DNA of 64,000 nt from Acanthococcus lagerstroemiae (Eukaryota > Arthropoda > Insecta > Hemiptera > Eriococcidae): assembly GCA_031841125.1 (NCBI GenBank), contig CM063109.1, positions 27,437,321 through 27,501,320 of the forward strand, in the 5' to 3' direction. Positions within the stretch are counted from its first letter, which is position 1; each line of letters begins with the position of its first letter. A program made the translations under genes and the position numbers. This document shows positions 11,401 through 22,765 of the stretch, in pieces. Below the pieces are notes generated by a model. The model was given only the letters and a program-made list of their open reading frames with translations, ran no database searches and was not told the origin of the DNA.

Positions 11401-14400
11401 AATTTCGGTCTTAAGGCCGTGGTCTGCCAAAATTGTAAACTAACATTTGATGGACAGATGGGAACTTTTCTACTTTGTACGGATCTTGCACTTTCATAGC
11501 CTTAAAATTTAAACAATTTTTTTGAGATTTTGTATTTAAAACTCCAACATATCTTTTGTGTCATGCTTTTTCCACTTTCCATTAAAAATTCTGCTCCTAC
11601 GAGAGTCTGGTGGGAATCACGGAGGCCGGAGAAGGCCCTACAACTCTTACAGTTCTGGTGCCATTGCCTTTGTTCTACAGGGATTTGGCTGGGAATCTTG
11701 GTAGCCGGAGCGGGAAAACGCTTGCTGTATGACTTACAAGTAGGTGAGCAACAGTGGAGATCGTTCTTCTTTCGGGGCCGGGGATGTTAGAATTATGAGT
11801 TGGCTGAATTCAGGGTTGATCTGCTCTTGGAAACGAATACAACTATGAGAAGACGGGAGTGCTGTACTTTGGTGGATGCAATGGTTAGTTACCAAACTTA
11901 CCATGAAATCTTTGATCTGCAGATCTGAGCGAGCAAGTTTGTAAAGAATCTCGAAGTATCAGTGATTTCCTTAATCGTTTTCGATAAAGATTCGACTTGT
12001 CAGCGTATTCGAATAACTTACGCCTCTGTCAAATTGGTTAGCGGCACTGTCAGTTGTTGTACAGTATCCAAATCGAATTTCCAAAGTGACCGACAAATCG
12101 ACATTTAACGAGGTTGACACTGTCGCGATTAAACTAAAAGGCTGTCCAACTACCCTCCCCCGGTCTCTACACTCGTATTTTGAATACCAGGCGCCACTTA
12201 CGTTACTTTTGATTTGGCATTTTGACTTCGCCTTAGTGATCCATTAGGAATATCCGGACTCGCGCTTTTTTCGGCAGGCCTGTCGCGATCTGTATTTTTT
12301 AATTTGGCCTGTCAACCCGTAATTCGACAGATAGTTTGCACTGTCGTTATGGAACCTGGTCGATTTCGTTTTAATATTTTATTAGCTTACAATTTGTTTT
12401 CGTCACGCTACGCCTATACGGTTACTTTTTTCATTCGAGGTACCTGAGTATAAATTTTTCAAAAGCTCGTAACTCGTATCGTTATTAGTCGTGTAACGAA
12501 TTATCGATCGGGTATTCATTTTCAATGCTTGTGTCTAGGTATTCGCGTTTAACTTTGCGAATGCCTACGAGCTTAACAACGAATATTTTTCCTCGGGATT
12601 GCGAAAGAGAAATGAGAAGCGGCACAGAGTGCCGGTATAGATTACTAGTAATTCGATGTTGATAATTTACCAAGATGCGTGTCTGCATGTCGGAAGGACG
12701 TTACATTTTCCCTCTTCGTTGCTGTGTGTAACGTGAAGCAATTTTTGTGCTGTATGGTTGGGTATTTTTTCTTCTTCTTCTGTCTTTCGGTATCTCATTA
12801 TTTCTGATTCGCGGTTAACGGTAGAATCGGGGGGCAAAATCTGTTCATCTGATGCGTTTTCGGCGTGAATTTCGAACGTGTTGTTGAGCTACCTATGTGT
12901 GTTTTCGTGTTGTCCCAAAGCCGCGTATGTAGTGCCTACGTGCGCAAACCATTATTTGTCCGGACGTCATTTGCCAAATTGTGTTGCGTACTCGCGTGTC
13001 TGTTGCTGCCCAGGTCGAAGCCCAGATCTGCCGAATAGTATGTCCCTCGTTGAAATGCCAATTCGGTGCAGTGAGATAAGATAGAACCGCAGTCGACCTG
13101 TCGGTGAGTTCGATGAAAGTGGATTATTTGTATTATCTGTACGTCAATGTATTGACTCGCTTGCGAGATACACGTTGACGTTAATTTTTCGTTTATAAGC
13201 CAAAGAAAAAGCTTTGTGGTTGTTGGTTTTTCCATTGTTTTGGCGATCCTGTAAAAGTTTACTTTCGAGACATCGTTAGAGTGTGAGAAACAAATATTTG
13301 AAGACGTGTATGTGTAATGGTTGCGCAGAAAGGTATGAAGAAGCGGGGCACGGTGTGCTGTGCCACCTGATGAACGTGATCTCGGTTTGGCATGCGTGAG
13401 CGTCTGTTTAGCTGTGCCAAGCACGTTAATGAATTCAGGAAAACACTTGCGCATAAGTGAGACGTATTCAAAACTGAATATTGAAATGGAATCGAGATAC
13501 GTGGCTCGAGAGTAGAGGCACTAGGTGTGTGTTCTCGGAAACACGAGAACTTGTGTGACTTCGAGAATTCATGGGAAATATTCTCCTTGTATGGTGTATA
13601 AATTGTGTTCAGGCTTTCCTGCCCATCCCTTCTATCTACTTCAATAACTGAACCGTTAATGAAATACCGTGCTTAATAGATGAAACTTATGATCCCTTCC
13701 GTCTATTGTTAGAATCACCTACATGCTCATCGATATTCGCATTCATGTATTTTCCAGCTCATGATTGCACCAGCTTCTGTCTGTCGGAAAAGTTACTGGT
13801 TTCGAAATTGGAAACCATTTATATGTATCCAGTTTCGTTTGTGGCAGTGGTTGTGTATTGGCTGTGGATGAGAGCCGACAAATGAACATTAATACGGTTG
13901 GGCGAATGATCTTTCAAGGCTATTTGGGCGGCGCTGTTAATGATATCCTGTGGCGATAGCTCTGCTGGATGAATTACTCGGGAAAATTTCGTCGAATTAT
14001 GTATAAAGGTATTGTTTCATGTTCATGGAATCATTGCCCGTACATCGTGCAGGGCCTTTCTGATCGAAACTTCGATGAGAATTTCGTTGATCACTCTATA
14101 GCTGTTGTTTGCAATCCGAGAACGCATTTCCAAATCAGGGAATTGCAGTGGTTTGCCTCATTGTCTTGGTTTGTTGACATATTCTCAACTTAGAGACTAC
14201 TGGCAGTTGACATGTTTGGGTGCAGAAGCCTCCGTCATCATTGGTATTGGTAATATTTGTTGATGAAATTTGTTTTCTCGATGAAGTCCTCTATGCAGCA
14301 CCGGTGTGTACTTGTATAAACTTTTGTTTTCTCGATGAGGTTCGCTGTGCAGTACCGGTATGTACTTGCAGAAATTTCGCACTGCAACCTGAATCGTCGA

Positions 14401-16166
14401 CTTCAAGTTAGGACACCTTGGCACGTGGAATATGCGTGTAAACAAAAGTCTAATATAATCAGAGTTCAACGGGAACCATAACGTACAAGAAACTGATGCC
14501 CAGGAGTATTTTATAACGTAACATAACCAGTTGGTAGTGAGTAATCTGTGGCCCCGTGTACCTAACCGTAACCAAACTATAACACTGTGTGAAAAGTCAA
14601 CATAAATGTACATAACGCTTACAATCGTGCAATTACTGTCGAAACCTTGAAAATAACAGTTTTGTGGCGCCTTGTCGTTAGTAACTGTTATTACTACTGA
14701 ATTTTGTATATCCATGTAAGATTCTCGTACACTACTCGCATCTCCAGCCTACGGTATTATTCTCTCTGGTCCAATCCTGCCTGAATGCTCCACTGAGGCC
14801 TTCCTGGACGTGCACTTACTTGTACATGCCTCGTTATAGGTTTCTCTATTTTATTCACCCGTGTGCTGATAACCTGCGTTGATTTCGTTAGCTGATATCT
14901 CAGCAGCAAACTTCACTTTAAAACCGGCAACGATTAACATCATTCATGTTCGATATGTAACCCGGTACGGTTTGTAACTTTTGTATTTAGTTATATTTGT
15001 AATTCGTATGTATTCGCCAGTTGGAAGAATTACTTTTGTTTTCGATTCTTTATTATACAATTAAGCATCGAATTGAGTCGTTTCGGTTTGTGGTACAATC
15101 TTACATCCATAACCTATCCAATAATCTCTATTGTTCAGTAATGATGTCCTTAATGGAATCAAAACCAAATGATTTATCGTCTTCACGTATTACACAGCTC
15201 TGATTTGAGTATATGGCATCTTATGATGTTTTGAAACCTGACTTCACATTCCGTTTGTTTATTCTCAGACCGCACATGCCAAAGTATAACCATCTCTTGA
15301 AGATGATCTAGGTTACAGTACTCAGAAGATTTGTGATTTGAAGTCGTGTGTTATCGTCCGATGGTTCGAACATTAAAATGAGATTATGCAATAAATCAGC
15401 ATTGTGCCCTCCTTCAAAAATTGTTCATTTACGAAGGCGGTGAACGGCACATCAACTGTGGGAAATCGGTTTCTCTTACCACTCTCGAATAGCCAGTAGC
15501 AGTACGAAGATTATTATCCTCTGTATGAAGTTGATGACCCAGCTATTCTGTGTGGGAGGAGTTGGAGCGAAGTCTTCGGTATGATTGTTGGAATAATTTT
15601 GATAGCTGCGCGGTGTTTTGGGGGTTTTACGTGAGAGAAGTCTTTAGTTTGGACCGCAGCGAGGGCATTTGAAATTAAAAAAAAAAACGAGAATGTGTAG
15701 AAAAAGCGCGTGTATTCTGAAATCGATAGTAAAAGTAAGTCTTAATGCGAGTGCTGAAACATGTATAAACTGTGATTATACTGTGACAAATTAAACTAAA
15801 CTGATGTCCTAGCTGGCAGATCAAGGGAGAAAAAGGAAACTAAGGGATATGATGTCTTACCCGGCCGATCGAGGGAAAAAGGGAGGGTGAGTCATGAGGA
15901 TAAGAAGAAGAACGTGGTTTTCAAAAGACAGGAATTACAGATATGCAGGAGACAAAAGACATTTGTGAGACGTTCGCATCATGCTACGCAGAGACTATAA
16001 CCAGACCGGACGATTCTTACAAAAATGTAAATTCGAGGGAGGAGAGGATCGCGCCAGCTATAAGGAAAGGTTTCTAAATTGGAAGGTCTAATATAGTAAG
16101 CATACAGGAAAGTACCGGTGTGGTGGGTATATGCCTCCATACATCGCGTACGTCTTCTGCATTTTC
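8434..16166 (+). other. Start of very long intron, mostly featureless
   Basis: No coding segment could be supported on either strand. It contains a 13-bp perfect hairpin (CGATTTTTGTTTT arms, about 8670-8707) and a two-copy tandem repeat (14269-14374). The longest open frames, 172 codons on the minus strand at 12936-13454 and 14197-14715, have no recognisable motifs. Confidence 0.6.
14269..14374. repeat. Two-copy tandem repeat, 53-bp unit
   Basis: TTTGTTTTCTCGATGA begins both copies (14269 and 14322), and each continues to an ACCGGTRTGTACTTG segment. The copies agree at about 80% of positions. Confidence 0.85.
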
Positions 16167-16975
16167 TAGTGATTCCGATCTTTCAAAAAAGATCGATCTG
16201 ATCGAAATTTTCGATCATACGACTTCCGATATTCGATTCGATCCGATCTTATGTAAAAAGATCGATTTTTGATAAGATCGATCTTGATCAATCAGAGAAT
16301 TTTTTTACTGGTGTAAGTTTATCTGCATCTGCAAATCTGCAAAATCCAAATGAATTTTGGTTATTTCTCGCTGTCAATGAGTAAAAAATCTAGAAAATTT
16401 ATTGAAGTTGAAAATTTTGTTAAATTCGTCACAAAAGCACATCTCCCAACATTAATAACTGATAACTGAACCTGCGAGCTGCAACCTGGAATAAAAAACA
16501 TATTAAGGATTGCTGTACAGAGATTTTTTTTTTTATTCTCCATCTTGAAGAGCTCAACAATACATTTTTTCTATGAATCCTATTGCATATATTTTGGTCA
16601 GTTGATTTGCCTTTGCATTCTTATATTTTACTTGATTTTTGCAGCTGGAGTTTGAAAACAGAATTAGTCTCACATAATTAAAAACGACTACCCTTTCATG
16701 TTTCATTATTGTTATCACATATCAATATCACTTAACTTATCACAGATGAAGTTTACATTACACCTAGGCCGCAGCTAGCTGCCGCCGGCTGTGGAACAAT
16801 GTGACGTCACACTAAACAGGTCTGTTGTTACTTTGTGAAAGATCAAAATTTCGATCATGACCAAAATGATCGATCATCGATCTTGATCGAGAATTTTAAA
16901 TGATCGATAAGATCGATTAAAAGATCGATCTTATCGATCGATCTTTACAGATCGATCTTGAGATCGGGATCACTA
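16167..16975. mobile_element. hAT-like non-autonomous element filled with GATCGATC words
   Basis: Ends TAGTGATTCCGATCT and AGATCGGGATCACTA are inverted repeats with one mismatch. GCATTTTC is duplicated exactly on both sides (16159-16166 and 16976-16983), the 8-bp signature of hAT insertion. About 130 bp inside each end is built of repeated GATCGATC, CGATCTTATCGATC and close variants. The middle (about 16310-16840) is ordinary AT-rich DNA with no transposase frame. Subterminal word arrays are typical transposase-binding regions in hAT elements, but the density here is high. Confidence 0.88.
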
Positions 16976-16983
16976 GCATTTTC

Positions 16984-17580
16984 CAGTAGCACTCGAATAT
17001 AATGCGCACCTCTTCAATTATCATTAAGTCGATTAGAAATCCACTTTCAAAGAAAATTTGTCCTAAATTTAACTGCATCATCACCAAAAAATTGAATTAT
17101 AATCAGTTCTACTGGTAGAATGAGTTTTACTCGTTTTTCTCCCCTCCTGAAGATAATAGTTTTTCTATTTGAAAGTACACATGATCACTCACTCGTTTTC
17201 AGGTTCACTTGCTAACACCCGCGCTGGTCATTTTGCAGCGCACTCTAGTGCAGGTTTAAATTCCAATGTACAGTGTTGTGTTCTGCCTATGTAGTGAAAA
17301 TGTGTTACGCGGCTAATAATTTTTGAAGTTGAAAGGTAAATGGCGACTCGCTGTAGTATGTTGAAATTATTCGCGGGAAATGAAGTGCAGTTGAAATTGA
17401 AATACCTAATCGACGCTCTTTTTACCGACTTTTCGGAGAAAAGGGAGGTATTATTTTATTAGTAGGGTATAATTATTGATGTACATCTGGTAGTCGGGCT
17501 GAAGTAGTATAGAAATGGTAGTATCTTGTTGACGGATTTCCTGGTGACGTCACACAGTGAGTTACTGTTAGCAAGAATAC
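16984..17580 (+). other. Intron segment without recognised features
   Basis: AT-rich sequence between the GATC-word element and the first hairpin. No repeat ends or coding signal seen. Confidence 0.55.
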
Positions 17581-17831
17581 CCGTCTTTTGGCTAACGAAC
17601 GTATTGACTCTCATAAGAAAAACACGCGGAGCAAAGATCATTATGTTACTATATGAGAGTAAGTAATTTGTTTGAAACCAAAAGTTTATTGACAAATGCT
17701 AAGAACCTTCTGGATTGAAAATATATACCTTCGGTTTATAACAAATTTCTTATTCTCAGGTAGTAACATAATGATCTTTGCTCCTTGTGTTTTTCTTATG
17801 TAAGTCAATATGTTCGTTGGCCAAAAGAAGG
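17581..17831. repeat. Long hairpin with 90-bp arms
   Basis: The left arm 17581-17670 and the reverse complement of 17742-17831 align without gaps over 90 bp with about 11 mismatches (88%). The loop is about 71 bp. The arms share GCAAAGATCATTATGTTACT exactly. It has no coding capacity. It could be a foldback transposon or, if transcribed as part of the intron, a source of hairpin RNA. No target duplication was found. Confidence 0.85.
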
Positions 17832-17986
17832 TTTTTTTTTGCCTGCACGGATCAGAGACGGACTTAGGTACTTTGCGCTCAAGGCTAATGGAAAATTTGC
17901 GCCACTGACCCCGATATTTTTTGGAAATTACGGTAAAATTCAAAAAAATTTGACGATAAAGATTCGAATTTTACTTCTTCGAATTC

Positions 17987-18140
17987 GAGAGCCAGATTTT
18001 CCCACAGGAGGGGGGGGGGCAAAGTAAGATTTTCAAAAGAGAAAAAGTCCAAAATTGAAGTATTTTTTAAAAAATCGCAGATATTAGAGGACGATTTTCT
18101 GAAAATGAAGGTAAAATTCCTGCTTGAGCGAAAATTTTTC
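17987..18140. repeat. Partial copy of the CAGTGGCGTAGCCAGG MITE
   Basis: Starts AGCCAGATTTTCCCACAGG and runs through AAAGTAAGATTTTCAA and the following AAAAATCGC...ATATTAGAGGAC segment. This is the same order of words as the left half of the element at 37133-37406. The right half is missing; the hairpin at 18145 begins where it would continue. Confidence 0.75.
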
Positions 18141-18144
18141 GAAA

Positions 18145-18603
18145 TTCGCCTGCGAGTACCACACTCCTTATATCAGCCTCTATTCCCTTGTGAGCATCAC
18201 GTTCCTTCTACCAGCCTGCGAGCACTACACTCTGCTAGTGCATCATCTTACAGCTGAGTCTGTAAGCACAGAAAAGCATTTTCATATCTGCTTCGCGGAC
18301 GGCGCCGACATGAGAATGTCGTCGTCTGCTACGCTCCGTAGAGCACGTTGCGCTCCATATTTTTTGGGACGCTCGTTTTTTGGACGCTATGTTCACTGGA
18401 CGATGACATTCTCATGTCGGTAAGGATACTATACATGTCGGCGCAGTCGGCGAAGCAGACATGAAAATGCTCTTCCGTGGTTGCAGACTCGCCTTCAAGA
18501 TGATGCATTAGCAGAGCGTAGTGCTCGCAGGCTGTGGTACAAGGAACGTGATACTCGCAAGGGAATACAGGCTGATACAAAGAGTGTGGTACTTGCAGGC
18601 GAA
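18145..18603. repeat. Very long hairpin with arms near 190 bp
   Basis: The left arm 18145-18326 pairs with 18399-18603 read in reverse, at roughly 83% identity. The right arm has an extra insert of about 20 bp. The loop is 72 bp and contains TGGGACGCTCG/TTGGACGCTA-type words. Both arms start TTCGCCTGC. No transposase frame or clear target duplication. A transcript of the surrounding intron would fold into a long double-stranded stem. Confidence 0.88.
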
Positions 18604-18634
18604 TGAAGTGTTGAGTCAGTCAGTCACAGTAGTT

Positions 18635-18661
18635 TTTATTATTATTATTATTATTATTATT
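18635..18661. repeat. TTA microsatellite
   Basis: Nine tandem TTA units in the run that follows the large hairpin. Confidence 0.9.
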
Positions 18662-19285
18662 TCGTAACGTTCTTTTCGTCACGCTCCAAAGTAACGCTTA
18701 TGTGCCAAAGTAAAGACATAAAAATGTCAAAATGATTTCCATAGAAATGATTATTTCATTCTTCCTCAAATGTAACGCGTAAAACGTCACGCGTAAAAGT
18801 AACGTTGTTCCGGTTTGTGTGCCAAAGTAAAGGCATGAAAAAGTCAAAAAAGAGTGAAAAATGTTTGGCTCGCTTTGTTCGCGATTTGTCTATAAATGCC
18901 TTCTATCCACGGAAAAATTGTTTTTCCCCTACCTTTTCTTGGCGCTTATTTTCGCTAGAAGGTGGTTCAAGCCACACTACTATGCACGCCTTCACGCTGC
19001 CATTTCTTTATTCTTTCCTTTTCTCTTTTTTTCTTTTTTGTTTTCAAAAATTTTGCGCCGCTCAAATTTTGCGCCGAGGCTTCAGCCTAGTCAGCCTTAT
19101 GGGTAATCTGGCTCTACACGTGATGCTTTTAAAGGAACCGATTTGGACAAGATCGTGCTGTCCTCCACATTGTCATCAGTTACTCCCGATGATGTTGTTG
19201 AGGAAGAATCGAAACGTGCTGTACTAGCATTAGTTATTGAATAATAATTCTGCTGGAGAATGAGGTTGAATGTTGTCTGAATTGT

Positions 19286-19521
19286 GGAGGTTAGAACTAC
19301 AAAATTGATACGTGTCATTTTACTTCCATGTCGCAAATAGGTAAAATACTGTGCATGGGTGCGGAAATATCTCTTGCTGCGCCTTTAAACGTGGAGTATG
19401 TAATACATATCGCATATTCACAGGCGCAGCAAGAAATATTCCTGCCCCCGTGTCTAGTATTTTGTATATTTGCGCTTTTGGAGTAAAATGGTATATTATC
19501 GGTTTTGATTCTAACCTCTTC
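19286..19521. mobile_element. Palindromic MITE, copy 1 (shared with 48353-48592)
   Basis: An almost complete palindrome. The arms meet around 19400 and read outward through CGCAAATAGGTAAAATACT, CATTTTAC, and GGTTAGAA. The same arms in the same order make the element at 48353-48592. Several mismatches between the arms and between the copies show independent ageing. It has no coding capacity. Confidence 0.85.
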
Positions 19522-20579
19522 AACTGAAGTCGCGAAAATATAAATAAGTGAATGTTGGTAATTTGTCCTATTGTGTTCTAAATTTCGAGCCCTAGTGGGG
19601 AACCGAGATCTGCTAGGACTGAAGTAACATTAGTAATATTTTCCAAATCAGTATAGTAGTCTTCATTCGCGGTCAGTTAATCGTAGTTTGAGTCAGCCCT
19701 TGGACCCTACAAAGAAGTGTACCTGCTGGTGCAGAGTTTCGTTTGTTTCTTTGTCGTTGACCGAGATTTAGTTCGTGTGACTGCTGCGGGGTTCTCGGCT
19801 CCCCGAAGCATATTGCTGTTATACCTGCGGTTCTGCGTATTTGTTGTATCTCTCTCGGATCGACCATAATTGGTTGATTATCCACTGTCGCCACTGTGGC
19901 TAGATTTGCGCTGGGACTGCGGCGAGCATAATTAATAAGTTCGTGGTTTTGTTTTCACGCAATTTTACGTGCGCTCAGTTGTCGAACTGCTAAAAGTAAT
20001 CTCGATAATAATTATTATTATGCGCCATGTACGAATGAGGAGTTTCCTCGTTGATTAATTAATATCGTTGTTTGTTATATTCTCCCCTTTCATCCCATAA
20101 CATATTTCATCGGTTGGCTCTTTTGTCTGTAGTCGTTGATTGGATTTTACGCAGATCATCGTAATTTCTACAGCTGCCGCGTAATTTAGTTTCACTCTCG
20201 GTGTCATTCGGTTTTGCGCCTTTTGAAATTACGAACTCGGTTTTGCGTACGTAATGGTGTAGGAATTAGGGATTCGTCGACAAGAGAGAGGCTTTCTCGC
20301 GCTTGGAATCGTTGATCGACGGTATGCATCGGATTTGAAAATAGCGAAGCAAAAACAAACGAGGTACGCGCAGTCGTATTTTATGTTCACTCGTATTGAT
20401 TTTTTTTTTCTTGTTCGAAATGAGCAGGGCTGTCAAGTATAATCCCCCTGGCTGATAAAGTGCAGAAATGGTTTTCAAAAACACTCATTATCGTATAGTA
20501 ATTATTACGAATACCCGTTACAGTATCTCTCGAATATGATCGTTTTGTGACCTGCGGTTTTGCACCCGCCAGTAATGTC
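19522..20579 (+). other. Intron segment without supported features
   Basis: CpG content is somewhat higher than in surrounding DNA. A 73-codon minus-strand frame (19673-19894) has a protein-like composition but no recognised family. No repeat ends seen. Confidence 0.45.
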
Positions 20580-20843
20580 GCACAAATTGCATGTACATTG
20601 CGGTTAGAGTGTCGTCTATCGTTAGGGGTTGGTCTGCGGGGTTGTGTTGATCGTTGCACCCGGTCGTGGTCTCGTGGTTAGTGTTTTGTGTGTCGGGGTG
20701 CGTGCGGCAACGGCAATAGTATTCTTATCACCGAATATGAGGTGGCGCGTATACGTGTTCTCGCAGCGCAATTTTTGCACTTCGATCTCGAGGTTTGTCG
20801 CCGATTGGCGTGGATGAAGGAATTCAGATGCCGTGTAGATTCG
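20580..20843 (+). CDS. Candidate alternative first exon ending at a strong donor
   Basis: A segment richer in CpG than its surroundings ends at TCG|GTGAGT (donor at 20844). From ATG 20814 the frame reads ten codons (MKEFRCRVDS) and leaves phase 0. That is the phase needed to join the same downstream acceptor as the exon ending at 7942. The frame stays open upstream, and an out-of-frame ATG stands at 20737. There is no TATA box and no family match, so this is only a hint of another alternative start for the host gene. Confidence 0.25.
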
Positions 20844-21777
20844 GTGAGTATGGACAAGTGCACCAGATTTTCGCATGATGTAATTGCTTGTTCACGAATC
20901 ACGAAGAAATCGCCTAGATGAGAACTTGCAAATTGTGGAGAACTAATGCACGTGTAATTCTAGTTGGATGCAGACTTGCCGTGAAGAACGTTTGGCCTTA
21001 GCATGTGTGAGATTGTGTGATCTGATGAAGATTTCATTTAATAAAGACTGGTGAGTGTGCTATATACAAATTTCAAGTTTGATTTTGAGGAGCTTCTTGG
21101 TGAACATGAGAGGCTGGTGAGTATGCGATATATTTCGAGTTAGATTTTGCAGACTCGGCAACATTACTCGCAAAATCTAAAGTGGAACTAAGCAAGATAC
21201 GCTGTCAATTTATAAGCGAAACTCGCTATTGTCTTTGATTAATATTATGCGGTGAATCCTAATCTGTAGAAAGCAATAAAAGTGAGAACGTGATCCAGTA
21301 TAGCGGTTGTATGGCGAACGAGTGCCATCCACCTGATTTTTAGTACCGTATCGCCTTGGGCAAGGATAGCCACCTCATCGATGGCATGGCCCTTTCATCA
21401 ATTGTTCGGCTGTAAATTCAGAAACCAGGAAATGGTTGTTCAAATTTTTATTTAATATTGGCTGTATGGATCGCATTAAGGTTCGACTATAAAATGAGTA
21501 GGAAATCGCGTATTATAGAATTTTATGTCGTATCAGCGTGATGCATTTTCTATAATATTACATTATGAAGTCGTCGTGTTCATGGTTATTAAGCCGTCAA
21601 AAGAATCCATAAAAGTTGATTATTTAAAAAATACATTAGGTAGTGAAGATGGTAGGCTAAATGTGTATGTTGGAGAAGTTGGATGAAACTGTATAATTTC
21701 TAAGGGCAATGGGATCAAAAAGCTGTTGAACTTCGAGGGCCAGACGGGCACAATGTAAATAAGACAGATCCGAGGTA

Positions 21778-21908
21778 GATGCTTCCTGAATTATTTATAT
21801 TTTACTCATTTATTCAAGGCGATTGAAAGCTCCTCGATAAGACGATCTCGCTGTGGATGCCTCCTAAATTATTTATATTTTTTGCTCATTCATTCAAGGC
21901 GATTGAAA
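21778..21908. repeat. Two-copy repeat, about 78 bp apart
   Basis: ATTATTTATATTTT followed by CTCATT and ATTCAAGGCGATTGAAA occurs at 21778-21828 and again at 21856-21908. Confidence 0.85.
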
Positions 21909-22202
21909 ATCGTCCGGCTTTGCACCCTGTATATTTATGTAGATTATGGTTGCGCACTTGATACAGATATGATGGTTATCGTGTTTTAAGTTATCATAAT
22001 ATGATGACGGAGAACTTCGGAAATAGTGTAGCTGGTTTGTGAAGCTTTTGGTTTGTAATAGTTGATCATTTCCCCGTACCATGCATTCGCAGGAAAGGGG
22101 ACGCGGTTACTTTCCACTGATTCAGTTCATCTGCTTCATAAATTTCAATTTCAAGAAGAAGGATGAAATAAAAATATTTTTTTCTCTCCCTATGCCTCTG
22201 TG

Positions 22203-22434
22203 CAGGCCCGGCGATCTTTCATTTTCCCGCCTGGTACAAATACAAAACTAATGAATAAAAAACCTTGGAATCCTCCAAGAAAATTTAAACACAAATAACA
22301 TCCAATAAGTACTGATAAGTTTTAAAAAATTGAATTTTTTAAAAATGTTGATTTTTCCATGTGATACAATGCACTAGGTGGAAAATCCAGCTTAGTGCAC
22401 GTGCTTCAGTGCAGCTGGACTTTTACCGGCCCTG
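22203..22434. mobile_element. hAT-like MITE, CAGGSCCGG ends, 8-bp target duplication
   Basis: Left end CAGGCCCGGCGATCTTTC, right end CTGGACTTTTACCGGCCCTG. Flanks CCTCTGTG (22195-22202) and CGTCTGTG (22435-22442) agree at 7 of 8. A reverse-oriented copy lies at 47580-47783 and a worn copy at 52215-52430, sharing the internal AACATCCAATAAGTACTGAT-like segment. It has no coding capacity. Confidence 0.8.
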
Positions 22435-22574
22435 CGTCTGTGTGTTTGAGTCCGAACCCTTTTGAAAGGTATAATGAACCTTATTTTGGAAAGTTATAAG
22501 CAAATTGGAAGACTCGAAGCCCATCCCGTGTACATTTTCGTAATATATATATAAAATGGAAATCCATATTTTAT

Positions 22575-22765
22575 TCAGGCATGCAGGGACCAAAATAAGA
22601 GGGGGCACGGGAGCAGCTTGCCTCCAAGTCTCTGCCGGAATTGGTTGGAAAAATCCAACATGCTTTTTTTTTTTTGCTAGTACAAAAACAAATTTTAATG
22701 CTTGGGAATTTTGACTTGAGTTTTGCCCCTCTAGAAAAAAAACTCTTCGCTACGTCCTTGAGGCA
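22575..22765. repeat. Repeat with TTGGAAAAATCCAA and AACTCTTCGSTACGTC, copy 1
   Basis: Shares TTGGAAAAATCCAAC, TACTTGGGAATTTTGA-like and AAAACTCTTCGCTACGTC words in order with 35539-35850. Probably a MITE; the outer ends are unclear. Confidence 0.6.

Larger units (their letters stand above)
17853..19116. mobile_element. Possible composite element with CAGAGCCGGATTA-type ends
   Basis: The left end CAGAGACGGACTTAGG and the right end GGTAATCTGGCTCTA resemble the inverted ends of the hAT MITE at 58979-59209 (CAGAGCCGGATTAAGG). Each end is followed inward by TTTGCGC or TTGCGCC words. Flanks GCACGGAT and CACGTGAT are similar but not identical. The interior contains a partial MITE copy (17987-18140), a large hairpin (18145-18603), a TTA microsatellite and two copies of an ATGTGCCAAAGTAAAG word (about 18700 and 18818). 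It could equally be two unrelated half-elements. Confidence 0.35.

Noticed and set aside
12936..13454. 172-codon minus-strand open frame
   Set aside because: No recognisable motif and no promoter or splice support; a frame this long is expected about once by chance in 64 kb of this composition.
14197..14715. 172-codon minus-strand open frame
   Set aside because: It overlaps a tandem repeat, has no motif, and its codon use looks non-coding.
19673..19894. 73-codon minus-strand frame with protein-like composition
   Set aside because: No family match, no splice or promoter evidence; kept only as a note in the intron entry.
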